The position numbers and the translations under genes are program-made. A stretch of DNA of 64,000 nucleotides from the NCBI RefSeq assembly GCF_900129615.1, contig NZ_FQWI01000005.1:124001-188000 (forward strand), read 5' to 3'. The stretch comes from Pectobacterium carotovorum. Its GTDB lineage: Bacteria; Pseudomonadota; Gammaproteobacteria; Enterobacterales; Enterobacteriaceae. Shown here piece after piece: positions 1 to 6,948 of this stretch; within the stretch, counting starts at the first letter, position 1, and every line of letters begins with the position of its first letter. Below the pieces are notes generated by a model that did not search any database, had not been told where the DNA came from, and was given only the letters and a program-made list of their open reading frames with translations.

Positions 1-20
1 GTCACTGAGCAGGAAACACT

Positions 21-749
21 ATGTACGCGATAACACACCCGGTCAATCACGGGGATTCGGATAAAAATTGCTTGCTGTCGCCAGAATACGCGGGGTATAG
101 TTTTCGCGTTGCCGCAAAATCGGCAACCGGGCGTAGGAACTCGATATGTTTACAGGCGACATCAGACGCGCCATGCGTCTTTTTTATTGTCGAAGCTTTT
201 GCACACCTAGTAAAAGTGGCTTTTAGCCATTCAGAATCAATGGTGGGCTGGGCGGGGCAGCTTTCGGGCTGGCCGGTTTCCTGTAACGCCGGTATTCCTA
301 CCCCCGTCCAGCTCACCACCCTGAGTGTAGGAACTCCGGTGGTGGGACATTCACCCAGTTACAGGAGTCTGCCGCTATGGCTGCTACCCCTATTCAAACT
401 CGCCCCGAATTTGTCTTTTTATTTCTTGCAGTGCGCCGTGCTGATGTTCACGCCGTTCCGCACCGTGAAACCGTTATTGCCCCCAATGAACGCAGCGCCC
501 GCCGTCTGCTGGCGCGTGACTATGTGCTCGCTTTTGCTGGCCGTCTGCCAGTTGAGGGGGCGCGTCATGTTTGATAACACGCCGTTGGATCTGGAAGAAG
601 TTATCGATCAATGCCGGGCGCTGGCGTATGCGCTGGTTGAGCTGAATCAGCCCCAGGCGAAAGAGGTGCTGACCTTTGTTCTGTCGGAGCGGCTGGACTG
701 CTTGCACCGCACCTTTCACCAGCCGGTAACGGAGGGTGAACATGACTAA
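21..749 (+). CDS. Open frame across the immunity leader, Ash-family-like (doubtful as one protein)
   Basis: This 242-codon frame has no stop across the whole leader. Its middle part (around the GWAGQLSGWPVS residues) resembles the Ash-family ORFs annotated at the same place in P4-like prophages, which also overlap the CI RNA region. A Shine-Dalgarno-like AGGAAA lies at 11-16, before the ATG at 21. However, the likely leader promoter lies inside the frame (72-101), so the start at 21 would be upstream of the transcript. Part of the frame is better explained by RNA function, and its 3' end is a separate small ORF with its own ATG (567). Treat it as coding capacity of uncertain use. Confidence 0.3.
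   Translation: MYAITHPVNHGDSDKNCLLSPEYAGYSFRVAAKSATGRRNSICLQATSDAPCVFFIVEAFAHLVKVAFSHSESMVGWAGQLSGWPVSCNAGIPTPVQLTTLSVGTPVVGHSPSYRSLPLWLLPLFKLAPNLSFYFLQCAVLMFTPFRTVKPLLPPMNAAPAVCWRVTMCSLLLAVCQLRGRVMFDNTPLDLEEVIDQCRALAYALVELNQPQAKEVLTFVLSERLDCLHRTFHQPVTEGEHD
72..101 (+). promoter_or_regulatory. Putative sigma-70 promoter of the satellite immunity leader
   Basis: A TTGCTG box (72-77) and a TATAGT box (96-101) are separated by 18 bases. Transcription would begin near 108, just upstream of the first seqA-like decamer. This matches the position of the P4 PLE promoter, which makes the immunity leader. It is a motif match only. Confidence 0.4.
133..336 (+). ncRNA. P4-type CI RNA immunity region (seqA, seqB, seqC)
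   Basis: The decamer GTAGGAACTC occurs twice, at 133-142 and 327-336. Between them, at 289-301, lies CCGGTATTCCTAC, which is complementary to the second copy with its flank (GTAGGAACTCCGG, 327-339) except at two positions. In phage P4 a short CI RNA carrying seqB pairs with seqA and seqC on the nascent leader and causes premature termination of the replication operon, so that superinfection immunity is RNA-based. The arrangement here, ahead of the Icd-like/alpha operon, has the same logic. The processed ends of the RNA cannot be read from sequence. The GGCCGG...CCGG hairpin just before seqB is probably part of the CI RNA fold. Confidence 0.6.
164..188 (+). terminator. Intrinsic terminator-like hairpin in the satellite leader
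   Basis: AGACGC (164-169) pairs with GCGTCT (175-180) across a five-base loop and is followed by a T-rich run from 181. It lies just after the first seqA-like copy, where premature termination by the P4 immunity mechanism would be expected. It may be a conditional terminator. Confidence 0.5.
377..574 (+). CDS. Icd-like host cell division inhibitor family protein
   Basis: A 65-residue ORF beginning MAATPIQTRPEF and containing FVFLFLAVRRADVHA and LLARDYVLAFAGRLPV. These are hallmarks of the small proteins annotated as host cell division inhibitor Icd-like in P4-family prophages, where they are encoded just after the CI RNA and ahead of alpha. P4 Icd blocks host septation when expressed, but that activity is not demonstrated for most family members. 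ACAGGAG at 361-367 is a good ribosome binding site for this ATG. Its TGA overlaps the ATG of the next ORF by eight bases, so translational coupling is likely. It probably belongs to the early replication operon controlled by the RNA immunity region. Confidence 0.65.
   Translation: MAATPIQTRPEFVFLFLAVRRADVHAVPHRETVIAPNERSARRLLARDYVLAFAGRLPVEGARHV
567..749 (+). CDS. Small P4-satellite protein of unknown function
   Basis: Sixty residues starting MFDNTPLDLEEVIDQ and ending PVTEGEHD. It is helical and acidic, with no signal peptide or membrane segment. The start is inferred from GAGGGG at 554-559 and from overlap with the Icd-like stop. It shares its frame with the longer open frame that begins at 21, but translation from its own ATG is more plausible. 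Its stop overlaps the ATG of the following gene. The position, between the Icd-like ORF and alpha, is where P4-like elements carry short conserved hypothetical proteins. I do not recognise a function. Confidence 0.5.
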   Translation: MFDNTPLDLEEVIDQCRALAYALVELNQPQAKEVLTFVLSERLDCLHRTFHQPVTEGEHD

Positions 750-978
750 TGCTCAGTTTCCTTGCGGCTACACGCAGAATGGCGAAGAGCGTATAAATCG
801 CGCTTTACAGGCCACCGAGTGCATGGCCGAGTTGTTACGCCACCATGCCGTTCACCCTGGTAAGCCGCTTAATTCAGACGGTTTGGCCGCTATTTTTGAA
901 TGTGTTCGTGACCAACTCAACGGTGCGGTAGAAACCAGTGAATTCTTTGCTGGAGGGGTGAACCATGAGTGCAATTAA
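742..978 (+). CDS. Small P4-satellite protein, possibly epsilon/derepression-like
   Basis: A 78-residue protein from ATG 742 (GGAGGG at 731-736 gives ideal spacing; a GTG six bases upstream is less likely). It contains ALQATECMAELL followed by LAAIFECVRDQLNGA, predicted mostly helical. Its length and its place just upstream of the alpha operon genes resemble the small derepression (epsilon) proteins of P4 relatives, which let a helper prophage be induced by the satellite. That similarity is from memory of family patterns and is weak. It overlaps both neighbours' ends, as expected in a tight operon. Confidence 0.5.
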   Translation: MTNAQFPCGYTQNGEERINRALQATECMAELLRHHAVHPGKPLNSDGLAAIFECVRDQLNGAVETSEFFAGGVNHECN

Positions 979-1375
979 CCTGCCGACCTCACCGGCTTTC
1001 AAAATGGCGCTTTTGCGCCATTACATCGCCAACGCTTTTCTGGAAGCAATGACAACCCAGCACGGCCAGGCGGTGTATGTACTGAACGGTAGCCGTATTC
1101 CGCTGACCGCCGACAAGGTGGCGATTAACATCATTTCCCACATTGAAGCGCCCTATATCGACCAGTTCGGCTGTGTAATGGGGCAAGCGATGGCGGCGCA
1201 GGCGCTGTATGAAATGCTCGAACCGGGCTTTATGCGTGAGGCGGTACGCCTGTCAGCGTATGGCTACTGCTGCCTGTTGGCCATGTATGCCGAGATAGCC
1301 AGTGGTGCGACGGATGGCGAACTGCCGCCCGGTGCCGTGGTGGAAACGCTGACGACGGGAGGAACGGCGCAATGA
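965..1375 (+). CDS. Conserved hypothetical protein upstream of alpha
   Basis: A protein of 136 residues starting MSAINLPTSPAFKMALL, with GGAGGGG at 952-958 as ribosome binding site. The start overlaps the end of the preceding gene by 14 bases, and the stop overlaps the alpha start as ATGA. The sequence is soluble with several cysteines (YGYCCLLAM) and no motif I can assign. Genes of this size sit directly before alpha in many P4-like islands, so a role in replication or its control is plausible, but this is only inference from position. Confidence 0.6.
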   Translation: MSAINLPTSPAFKMALLRHYIANAFLEAMTTQHGQAVYVLNGSRIPLTADKVAINIISHIEAPYIDQFGCVMGQAMAAQALYEMLEPGFMREAVRLSAYGYCCLLAMYAEIASGATDGELPPGAVVETLTTGGTAQ

Positions 1376-3957
1376 GTAGACCCAAACTCTCCGAGACTGT
1401 GAAGGCGGCAAACAACCGCTGGGTGCAGATATTACCGGTATTAGGGATTACGGTTCCGGCCAACGGCAGGCACGGTGCCTGCCCGAAATGCGGCGGTACA
1501 GACCGTTTCCGCTTTGATGATAAGGATGGGCGTGGGACGTGGTTTTGTTCGCAGTGTGGCAACGGTGACGGGCTGGATTTGGTGCAACTGGTCAGCGGGG
1601 ATGACAACAAAACCGCTGCCGATGCGGTGGCGTCCGTGCTGGGCTTACCACAAGTGCAACACCCAACAACACCGCCCGCCAGGAAAGAATCCGATGAAGC
1701 CGAAAAGCGCCGCCAGTTCAGCGCCAGCTATCGCACACTGCGGGCGACTTGTGAAACCGGCGAAAGCGCCTATCTGACCAATAAAGGCTTAACGGGGCAG
1801 GGCTTGCCCCTGACTCGCCAGGAGAAACAGAGCGGTGGCGTGGCGTTTCCTGCCGGTTCGCTGTTGCTGCCGCTGACTGACGTTGACGGCCAGATAACGG
1901 GCGCGCAGCTAATCAGCCCATTGGGAGATAAACGGCTGCTGGCCCATTCCACCCTGGCGGGCAGCTTTATTACTCTGCAACCGCTGCTGAGTGAGGCACC
2001 AGAGCAGGTGACTATCACCGAGGGTTACGCTACCGCGCTGACGGTGGCTGCATTGACCGAGGGCGTCACGGTGGCCGCTGTCGCCGCCAGTAATTTACTG
2101 AACGTGGCGCAGGCGTTCCGGCAGCGCTGGCCGGATGTGCGGCTGGTGATTGCTGGCGATAACGACTTTGACGACGGCAAGGAAAACACCGGGAAACAGT
2201 GGGCGGAGAAAGCCGCCAAAGCGGTAGACGGTTGGGTGACGCTGCCACCGACGCGGCATAAAGCCGATTGGGATGATTTCAGGCAGGAGCATGGCCAGGA
2301 GCGCACCAAAGAGGCGTTGCGCGAAGAAATGATTTTGTTTGGCAAGGGTAAGACCCGCTTGCCGCAAGGTTTCCGGCTGACCAAAGAATACTTGTGGTTT
2401 GACAAACTGGTGAACAAGTCGGACGGCGATACGGAAATCCGCAATATCAAGCTGTGCAGCCCGGTGCGGGTGACGGCTATCACCTGCGACATGGACGGCA
2501 GCAACTATGGCCGCTTGCTGGAATGGGAAGACACCAACGGCATCAGCCGCAAATGGGCGATGCCGATGGAATACCTTTCCTTGTGCAAGCCAGACCGCAA
2601 GGTGACATGCGTCAGTAAAACCGGCTGGCACGGTTCGGTGTACGTGCTTCAGGATGAGGTGATAGGCGAGGGCGCGGAGTCGGTCATTCTGCAAACGTCT
2701 AGCGTACAGGGGCGGGATTTTCGCACGGCGGGCACGTTGGCCGACTGGCGCGATCAGGTGTCACGCTATTGCGTCGGTAATGCCCGCGTGGCGTTTTCCG
2801 TCAGCCTGGCCTTTGCCGCGCCGCTACTCAAGCTGGTTGGCGTCGGGGGCGGCGGCTATCACCTGAAAGGGGAATCGACGGACGGCAAGACTACCACCAT
2901 GAAGGTGGCGGCATCGGTGTGCGGCGGTTCAGACTTCTGGCACACCTGGCGGTCAACTGGCAATGCGCTGGAAGGGACGGCCAGCCGTCGCAACGATGCC
3001 ACACTGATGCTCGATGAGATCCGTGAGGTTGACGGACGGGAGGCGGGAAATATCGCCTACATGCTGGCTAATGGCCAGGGTAAGGCCAGAGCCAGAACAG
3101 ACGGCAGCGTAAGGGAAACGAATCGTTGGTGTCTGCTGTTTCTCTCCACTGGTGAACTGTCACTGGTTGAACACGCCGCCAACGCCGGAGAACGTACTTA
3201 TGCCGGTGTGGAAGTGCGTATGGTGCAAATCCCCAGCGATTCGGGCAAGTACGGCGTGTTTGAAGAGTTGCACGGCTTTTCTGGCGGTAAGACGCTGGCC
3301 GAGCATTTAGAACAGGCGGTGACGGAATACCACGGCGCGGCGTTCCGTGAGTGGTTGCGCCACCTCACGGCGGATTTATCCGGTATGACGGCCAAAGCCA
3401 AAGCGCTGCTGAAAACCTACACCCGCGAGTTAACCCCAGCGGAGGCGGGCAACCAGGTGGGGCGGGCGGTCACGCGCTTTGCACTGGTGGCGATGGCGGG
3501 CGAGCTGGCCACCGAAGCGGGGATAACCGGCTGGCCTGCGGGGGAAGCGCTACGGGCGGCAAAAGTCTGTCTGGATGCGTGGATGGTAGACCGTGGCCAT
3601 GTCGCCAATCAGGAGGAAGCCGCCGCGCTGGAGCAGGTGAAAGACTTCATCACCCGTAACCAGTTCAGCCGCTTTGCCGACTGGCACAACGAGTACAGCC
3701 GTCCGGCCAATCTGGTGGGCTTCCGCCAGGTGGTCAAAGGCAACAACACCGAGGATGCCGCCACCACGTTTTACGTGTTGTCATCGGGCTGGAAAGAAAT
3801 CTGTAAGGGATTCGACGCCAAGAAGGTGGCGCAGCTTTGTGCCAGGGCGGGCTATCTGGATTTGCCGGAAGACGCGACCCGGACACAGAAAAACATCCGC
3901 CTGCCAGAAATAGGCGTCAAGCGGGTGTATCAGTTTAATAGCAGCGTATTGGGTTAA
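1372..3957 (+). CDS. P4 alpha-like primase/helicase (zinc ribbon, Toprim, DUF927)
   Basis: An 861-residue replication protein. An N-terminal zinc ribbon has Cys pairs at about 37/40 and 59/62 (ACPKCGG, WFCSQCG), as in the P4 primase zinc-binding domain. A Toprim domain follows, with TEGYATALT (Glu 217) and AGDNDFDD (Asp 263 and 265). The C-terminal half is a DUF927-type NTPase/helicase with Walker A GESTDGKTT (500-508) and Walker B TLMLDEI (544-550). In P4, alpha primes, unwinds and binds the origin iterons. The architecture here suggests the same, with DUF927 in place of the classical P4 helicase. It is the last gene of the early operon, coupled by ATGA to the previous ORF, and the iteron cluster follows at once. 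Confidence 0.9.
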   Translation: MSRPKLSETVKAANNRWVQILPVLGITVPANGRHGACPKCGGTDRFRFDDKDGRGTWFCSQCGNGDGLDLVQLVSGDDNKTAADAVASVLGLPQVQHPTTPPARKESDEAEKRRQFSASYRTLRATCETGESAYLTNKGLTGQGLPLTRQEKQSGGVAFPAGSLLLPLTDVDGQITGAQLISPLGDKRLLAHSTLAGSFITLQPLLSEAPEQVTITEGYATALTVAALTEGVTVAAVAASNLLNVAQAFRQRWPDVRLVIAGDNDFDDGKENTGKQWAEKAAKAVDGWVTLPPTRHKADWDDFRQEHGQERTKEALREEMILFGKGKTRLPQGFRLTKEYLWFDKLVNKSDGDTEIRNIKLCSPVRVTAITCDMDGSNYGRLLEWEDTNGISRKWAMPMEYLSLCKPDRKVTCVSKTGWHGSVYVLQDEVIGEGAESVILQTSSVQGRDFRTAGTLADWRDQVSRYCVGNARVAFSVSLAFAAPLLKLVGVGGGGYHLKGESTDGKTTTMKVAASVCGGSDFWHTWRSTGNALEGTASRRNDATLMLDEIREVDGREAGNIAYMLANGQGKARARTDGSVRETNRWCLLFLSTGELSLVEHAANAGERTYAGVEVRMVQIPSDSGKYGVFEELHGFSGGKTLAEHLEQAVTEYHGAAFREWLRHLTADLSGMTAKAKALLKTYTRELTPAEAGNQVGRAVTRFALVAMAGELATEAGITGWPAGEALRAAKVCLDAWMVDRGHVANQEEAAALEQVKDFITRNQFSRFADWHNEYSRPANLVGFRQVVKGNNTEDAATTFYVLSSGWKEICKGFDAKKVAQLCARAGYLDLPEDATRTQKNIRLPEIGVKRVYQFNSSVLG

Positions 3958-3985
3958 TACTCTCACACGTATCTTATTTTTCTGA

Positions 3986-4173
3986 GGTAACAGAGGTAAC
4001 ACTGGTAACAAGCAGGCAGGACAAGGGCTAGATGTGTTACCAGTGAAAAAAGCCCTGTGGTAACACTGGTAACAAAAAGCCGTGTGTTACCACTGTTACC
4101 AGTAGTGAAAATTCAGTGGTAACAGATAAAAGCCTTTTATATCAAGGCTGTTACCAGTGTTACCACTGTTACC
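3986..4173. repeat. Iteron cluster, probable satellite replication origin or crr
   Basis: Twelve perfect copies of GGTAACA or its complement lie within 188 bases. Plus-strand copies start at 3986, 3995, 4004, 4059, 4068 and 4118. Complement copies start at 4035, 4085, 4094, 4149, 4158 and 4167. Within groups the period is 9 bases, and groups face each other as inverted arrays. P4 alpha binds short direct repeats (type I iterons) in ori1 and in crr, the latter near the 3' end of alpha. The location immediately after this alpha homologue suggests a cognate binding array. The repeat unit differs from what I recall of the P4 unit, so the match is by architecture, not by sequence. Confidence 0.65.
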
Positions 4174-4265
4174 ACACGCAGAGAAGAGAAACACCGTAAA
4201 AATGGCCGTCTGTTAAGGCTTTATTCCTGGCGGGCGGGGTTAACAGAATGGAAGGAGTGAGCGAT

Positions 4266-4607
4266 ATGAGGATAATGCGTGTTTACTGCCCTGAATGTGG
4301 CGCTGTGGCCACGGTGAAGAAAACCCACCGTAAGCACCCGCATATCTCAGATATTTACTGCGCCTGTGCGGATGTGGAATGCGGGCATACGTTCGTGATG
4401 AATATGACGTTCTCACATACCCTCAGTCCCAGCGCCAAAACCCACGGGCATATGATTAAAGGCGTGATAGACGGGATCGCCCCGGAGAAGCGCAAAGACA
4501 TGATCGACATGCTGAACCAGGCACAGGAGGACGACAAAAAGGCCGAAGCTGTGGACGAACCGGAAAGCTCTCTGGGTGTGGTGCGGCGTAAAGTTGGGGA
4601 AAAGTAA
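4266..4607 (+). CDS. Ogr/Delta-like zinc-finger transcription activator
   Basis: A 113-residue protein starting MRIMRVYCPECG, with the second pair of a four-cysteine zinc site in CACADVECGHTFV about 25 residues later, then a charged tail. P2 Ogr and P4 Delta are small zinc-binding activators of late promoters, and satellites use Delta to switch on their own and helper late genes. AAGGAG at 4252-4257 sets the start at ATG 4266; an upstream ATG at 4248 overlaps that site and is unlikely. It sits alone, after the iteron array and before a terminator, so it is probably expressed from its own promoter. The C-terminal acidic region (QAQEDDKKAEAVDEPE) is longer than in Ogr. Confidence 0.8.
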   Translation: MRIMRVYCPECGAVATVKKTHRKHPHISDIYCACADVECGHTFVMNMTFSHTLSPSAKTHGHMIKGVIDGIAPEKRKDMIDMLNQAQEDDKKAEAVDEPESSLGVVRRKVGEK

Positions 4608-4716
4608 CGGGCTGTTGTTATCCCAGTGGATAGGGACTAAACTATTGATTGTTAGTGGAAGCATGATGTTGTAATGCGTATAGATAGGAATTACGCTCAT
4701 CAGCGTTAGTAGTGGA

Positions 4717-5037
4717 TTAACCGCGCTTTATCTGAGGCAGCGAATCCCAAGCGTCATGAAAAAGCCCAACCTCACCAGTTGGGTTTTTTTGTGCCTGGCT
4801 ATTCACGTTTTTCAGTGGCTCCAACACTTCTGCCCATCTGTAGGCCGCGTCCTGCAAGGGATTACCGGAACGGGAGCACATTCTTTTCTCTGCCTGATTT
4901 TTTTCACCACGCCACGTAAAATAATAACCTGTCTTTAAATTCAAGTAGATAGTGTAGTTTTTTGCGAGTTTCTGAACCGACAAAAAACGCCAAAACTGAA
5001 AAAAGCTGAAATTCTTTTCAATGATTTCAGTTGGCAT
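4717..5037 (-). CDS. Possible minus-strand small protein in the satellite gap
   Basis: An open frame of about 106 residues from the ATG at 5037 (the frame stays open further upstream to 5241). The stretch with LAKNYTIYLNLKTGYYFTW and then NPLQDAAYRWAEVLEPL looks protein-like in composition, unlike the upstream part. Against it: no clear Shine-Dalgarno site, and its last residues are encoded by the terminator hairpin at 4765-4790. I do not recognise a family. It could be a cargo remnant or chance. Confidence 0.3.
   Translation of the reverse strand: MPTEIIEKNFSFFQFWRFLSVQKLAKNYTIYLNLKTGYYFTWRGEKNQAEKRMCSRSGNPLQDAAYRWAEVLEPLKNVNSQAQKNPTGEVGLFHDAWDSLPQIKRG
4765..4790. terminator. Rho-independent terminator between Ogr-like gene and cargo
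   Basis: CCCAAC (4765-4770) pairs with GTTGGG (4778-4783), followed by seven T on the plus strand. The A-run before the stem makes it usable from both sides. It would insulate the satellite core from the cargo gene. Confidence 0.75.
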
Positions 5038-5383
5038 CGGAATGCACAAGCCCAGTAATGGCGCGGGCTGGCGGGTTGGTTTGTAGAAAAAGAAAACTGA
5101 AAAATTTTTATGATCCGAAAACCGCAGGCGGGTGCGGTGTAGCGCCGATTTTGTGGTGTGGGTGCTTATTTTGTATGGGTAGTAGTTGCATTGTAAGAGT
5201 GTGGTTGATATATCATTGCATATGATAACTGAAGAATGCATAACAAATAGCGTGATAGGTATGCTCTAAGTTTTTCTCGTGATCCTTTAAATTGATATTT
5301 TCACATACAGTTATCAAATTTAATAATTGAGAGCGATATCTATTAAATCGGAAAAATTAAATTTTCTCTAAAAGGATACTGAA

Positions 5384-6943
5384 ATGGCTAGTAAAGCTAA
5401 TCTTGTGAACTTGGATGCTATGATAAAAAGATCTGATTTTGCATCTAAACCAGATGAGGATACAACATTCGATACTATTCATAATATATCTGTTCGAGAT
5501 TTAGGCGATTTTACTGCGATTTTAAGGAAGCCTGATTTTCAAAGAGAGACAAATCATTGGTCTCCTGAGCAAGTTACATCATTACTTGAAAGTTTTGTCT
5601 CTGGTGATCTTATACCATCAGTAATCCTTTGGAAGTCTAGTTCATTTTTGTTTGTTATTGATGGTGGTCATCGATTAAGTGTTTTAAGAGCATGGGTTGA
5701 GGACGACTATGGTGATGGATTAATATCATTAAAATATTTTGGTGGGGAAATATCTAAAGAGCAAAAAGCTACAGCAGAGAAAACGAGAAAGCTTGTTAAT
5801 TCGAAAGTTGGGAGTTGGGCTGATTTCAATAAAAAGAAAAATGATGAAGATATTTCTGATTCTGAACGAGCAAAAATATCTACTATACTTACTAGAGGAC
5901 TATCTATTCAGTGGGTAAAAGGTGATGTTGATAAGGCAGAAACTTCATTTTTTAATATTAACATGAAAGGAACGGCATTAGATGATGTTGAGGAACTTTT
6001 ACTTAGAAATAGGAAAAAACCCACATCAATTGCTGCTCGTGCTGTTATAAGGGCAGGGAAAGGGCACAAGTATTGGTCTTCATTCAGTGCAGAAAATTCT
6101 GTGAAAATAGAAAAGGCCGCATCAGAACTTCACTCAACCTTGTTTGATCCTGATCTAAAAAGGCCAGTTAAAACTTTGGATTTACCATTAGGTGGCTCTA
6201 GAGGGGTTAGAATAGCCTTACAATTGTTAATTGATTTTATTCTTGTAGCGAACCAAAATAGCCAAGGTAACCCTAGAACCATTAATGAGCAGATAGATGA
6301 TGATACGGGAAATGATACAGTTCAGTATCTTCAAAAAGCCACGAGGCTTGCTAACCGTATTACAGGTAACGACAATGGGAGTCTAGGTTTACATCCTGCT
6401 GTATATTTCTATGGCCCGACGGGTAGGCATTCAAGTCCAATGTTTTTGGGGACGGTCTCTTTAATTGCTAAAAAAATATCGGCCAATGATAGTGGTTTTT
6501 TTAAAAAGTTCACAAGTGTTAGACAGGAACTGGAAGATATATTAGTTAGTGATAAAGATCTAATTGCAACCATTATGCAAAAGCATGTAAGTGGAAAACG
6601 TGTTGAGAAATATTCAGAGCTTCTTTCTATTTTTATTGAAAAATTAAGTAAAGGGGAAGATGTATCTGAAAGTGTAATTATTGAGGAGTCGGGATTACAA
6701 GGAAAGGTTGTCGCTGGAAATGTAAAATCGAGTAGCAAAAGTTTTTCAGATGATAACAAAAGTCAAGTTTTTATAATATCAGCGTTGAGGTCTGCTATTA
6801 AGTGTCCAATATGTAATGGATATTTAGATCCAGAAAAATCTATATCTTATGACCATATTGTCAGAGCGCAAGATGGTGGGAAAGGGGATGTGAATAATTG
6901 TCAATTAACACATCCATATTGTAATATGTCTATTAAAAATTAA
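5384..6943 (+). CDS. DUF262-HNH protein, putative anti-phage nuclease (satellite cargo)
   Basis: A 519-residue protein. Near the N-terminus it has the DUF262 signature: DFQRETNHWS (51-60) and then VIDGGHRLSVL (91-101), a ParB/GmrS-like NTP-using fold. The C-terminus is an HNH-type zinc nuclease: CPIC (474-477), YDHIV (Asp 490, His 491), NNCQLTHPYC (Cys 506, Cys 513). DUF262 plus a nuclease occurs in GmrSD-type type IV restriction enzymes, which cut modified phage DNA. That activity is inferred here. The gene is strongly AT-rich, stands alone with its own good ribosome binding site, and ends six bases before the convergent integrase stop. This is a recognised slot for defence cargo in P4-like satellites. 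The central 250 residues have no motif I know. Confidence 0.8.
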   Translation: MASKANLVNLDAMIKRSDFASKPDEDTTFDTIHNISVRDLGDFTAILRKPDFQRETNHWSPEQVTSLLESFVSGDLIPSVILWKSSSFLFVIDGGHRLSVLRAWVEDDYGDGLISLKYFGGEISKEQKATAEKTRKLVNSKVGSWADFNKKKNDEDISDSERAKISTILTRGLSIQWVKGDVDKAETSFFNINMKGTALDDVEELLLRNRKKPTSIAARAVIRAGKGHKYWSSFSAENSVKIEKAASELHSTLFDPDLKRPVKTLDLPLGGSRGVRIALQLLIDFILVANQNSQGNPRTINEQIDDDTGNDTVQYLQKATRLANRITGNDNGSLGLHPAVYFYGPTGRHSSPMFLGTVSLIAKKISANDSGFFKKFTSVRQELEDILVSDKDLIATIMQKHVSGKRVEKYSELLSIFIEKLSKGEDVSESVIIEESGLQGKVVAGNVKSSSKSFSDDNKSQVFIISALRSAIKCPICNGYLDPEKSISYDHIVRAQDGGKGDVNNCQLTHPYCNMSIKN

Positions 6944-6948
6944 TTTTA

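Larger units (their letters stand above)
4608..5383. other. Gene-poor gap between Ogr-like gene and cargo gene
   Basis: About 775 bases without a confident gene. It holds a perfect hairpin terminator (4765-4790), a possible minus-strand ORF (listed separately), and from about 5200 a very AT-rich stretch that must contain the promoter of the DUF262-HNH gene. AAAGGA at 5370-5375 is that gene's ribosome binding site. Composition changes here from GC-balanced to AT-rich, marking the edge of the cargo. Confidence 0.6.

Noticed and set aside
1230-1610. 126-codon minus-strand frame
   Set aside because: Antisense of the alpha gene start and the upstream ORF.
3986-4173. CRISPR array
   Set aside because: The repeats are 7-9 bases, both orientations, without spacer-like units of 30 bases.
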